13,876 nucleotides of DNA from an uncultured Phascolarctobacterium sp. (GTDB lineage Bacteria > Bacillota > Negativicutes > Acidaminococcales > Acidaminococcaceae). Position 1 is the stretch's first letter; each line of letters opens with the position of its first letter. Of this stretch, positions 13,865 to 13,876 are shown piece by piece. Location of the stretch: NCBI GenBank assembly GCA_900554395.1, contig USHB01000015.1:1-13876 (forward strand). The letters are read 5' to 3'. The notes beneath the pieces were generated by a model. That model was not told the DNA's origin and made no database searches. It was given only the letters and a program-made list of their open reading frames with translations. Made by a program: the position numbers and the translations under genes.

Positions 13865-13876
13865 AAACCTGTAAAG

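Overview
The window looks like chromosomal core DNA from a diderm Firmicute of the class Negativicutes, possibly an Acidaminococcaceae/Phascolarctobacterium-like gut anaerobe (genus is a guess). Two signals meet here. Firmicute-type organisation is shown by a T-box leader on pheST, the infC-rpmI-rplT operon with a leader, an rRNA methylase next to pheS, and KtrAB potassium uptake. An outer membrane is indicated by an abundant-type porin with an N-terminal S-layer-homology (SLH) domain and a C-terminal phenylalanine. Nearly all genes lie on the minus strand; only the fragment at the left edge is on the plus strand. I see no mobile element, CRISPR array, tRNA or rRNA.

Layout, left to right. A 5'-truncated lrgB-type membrane gene (plus strand) ends at a hairpin shared with a convergent two-gene unit: an unrecognised 84-residue protein followed by a CYTH-domain phosphohydrolase. 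That unit has a good sigma-A-type promoter whose -35 lies inside a perfect 15-bp palindrome. Next comes pheS-pheT plus a PepSY lipoprotein gene, all behind a Phe-specific T-box (specifier TTC) and ended by a strong terminator at 1722-1754. The pheS promoter sits in the end of the preceding operon, ktrB-ktrA-rRNA methyltransferase, its -10 touching the methylase stop codon. Then follow infC-rpmI-rplT with a probable L20-type leader; infC appears to start at a non-canonical ATA codon. A ferritin gene has a Fur/PerR-like box over its -35. The SLH porin follows, preceded by about 330 nt of structured, gene-free DNA. Last is a LysR-type regulator broken by one frameshift, and an AT-rich region with an operator-like inverted repeat and an outward-facing promoter at the right edge.

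Together the genes cover translation (PheRS, IF3, L35, L20, rRNA methylation), ion and iron homeostasis (KtrAB, ferritin) and the envelope (porin, lipoprotein, LrgB). I found no obviously new multi-gene system. The most noteworthy items are regulatory: the porin leader with an internal terminator-like hairpin, the ATA start of infC, the palindrome over the CYTH-operon promoter, and the lipoprotein gene apparently under T-box control.
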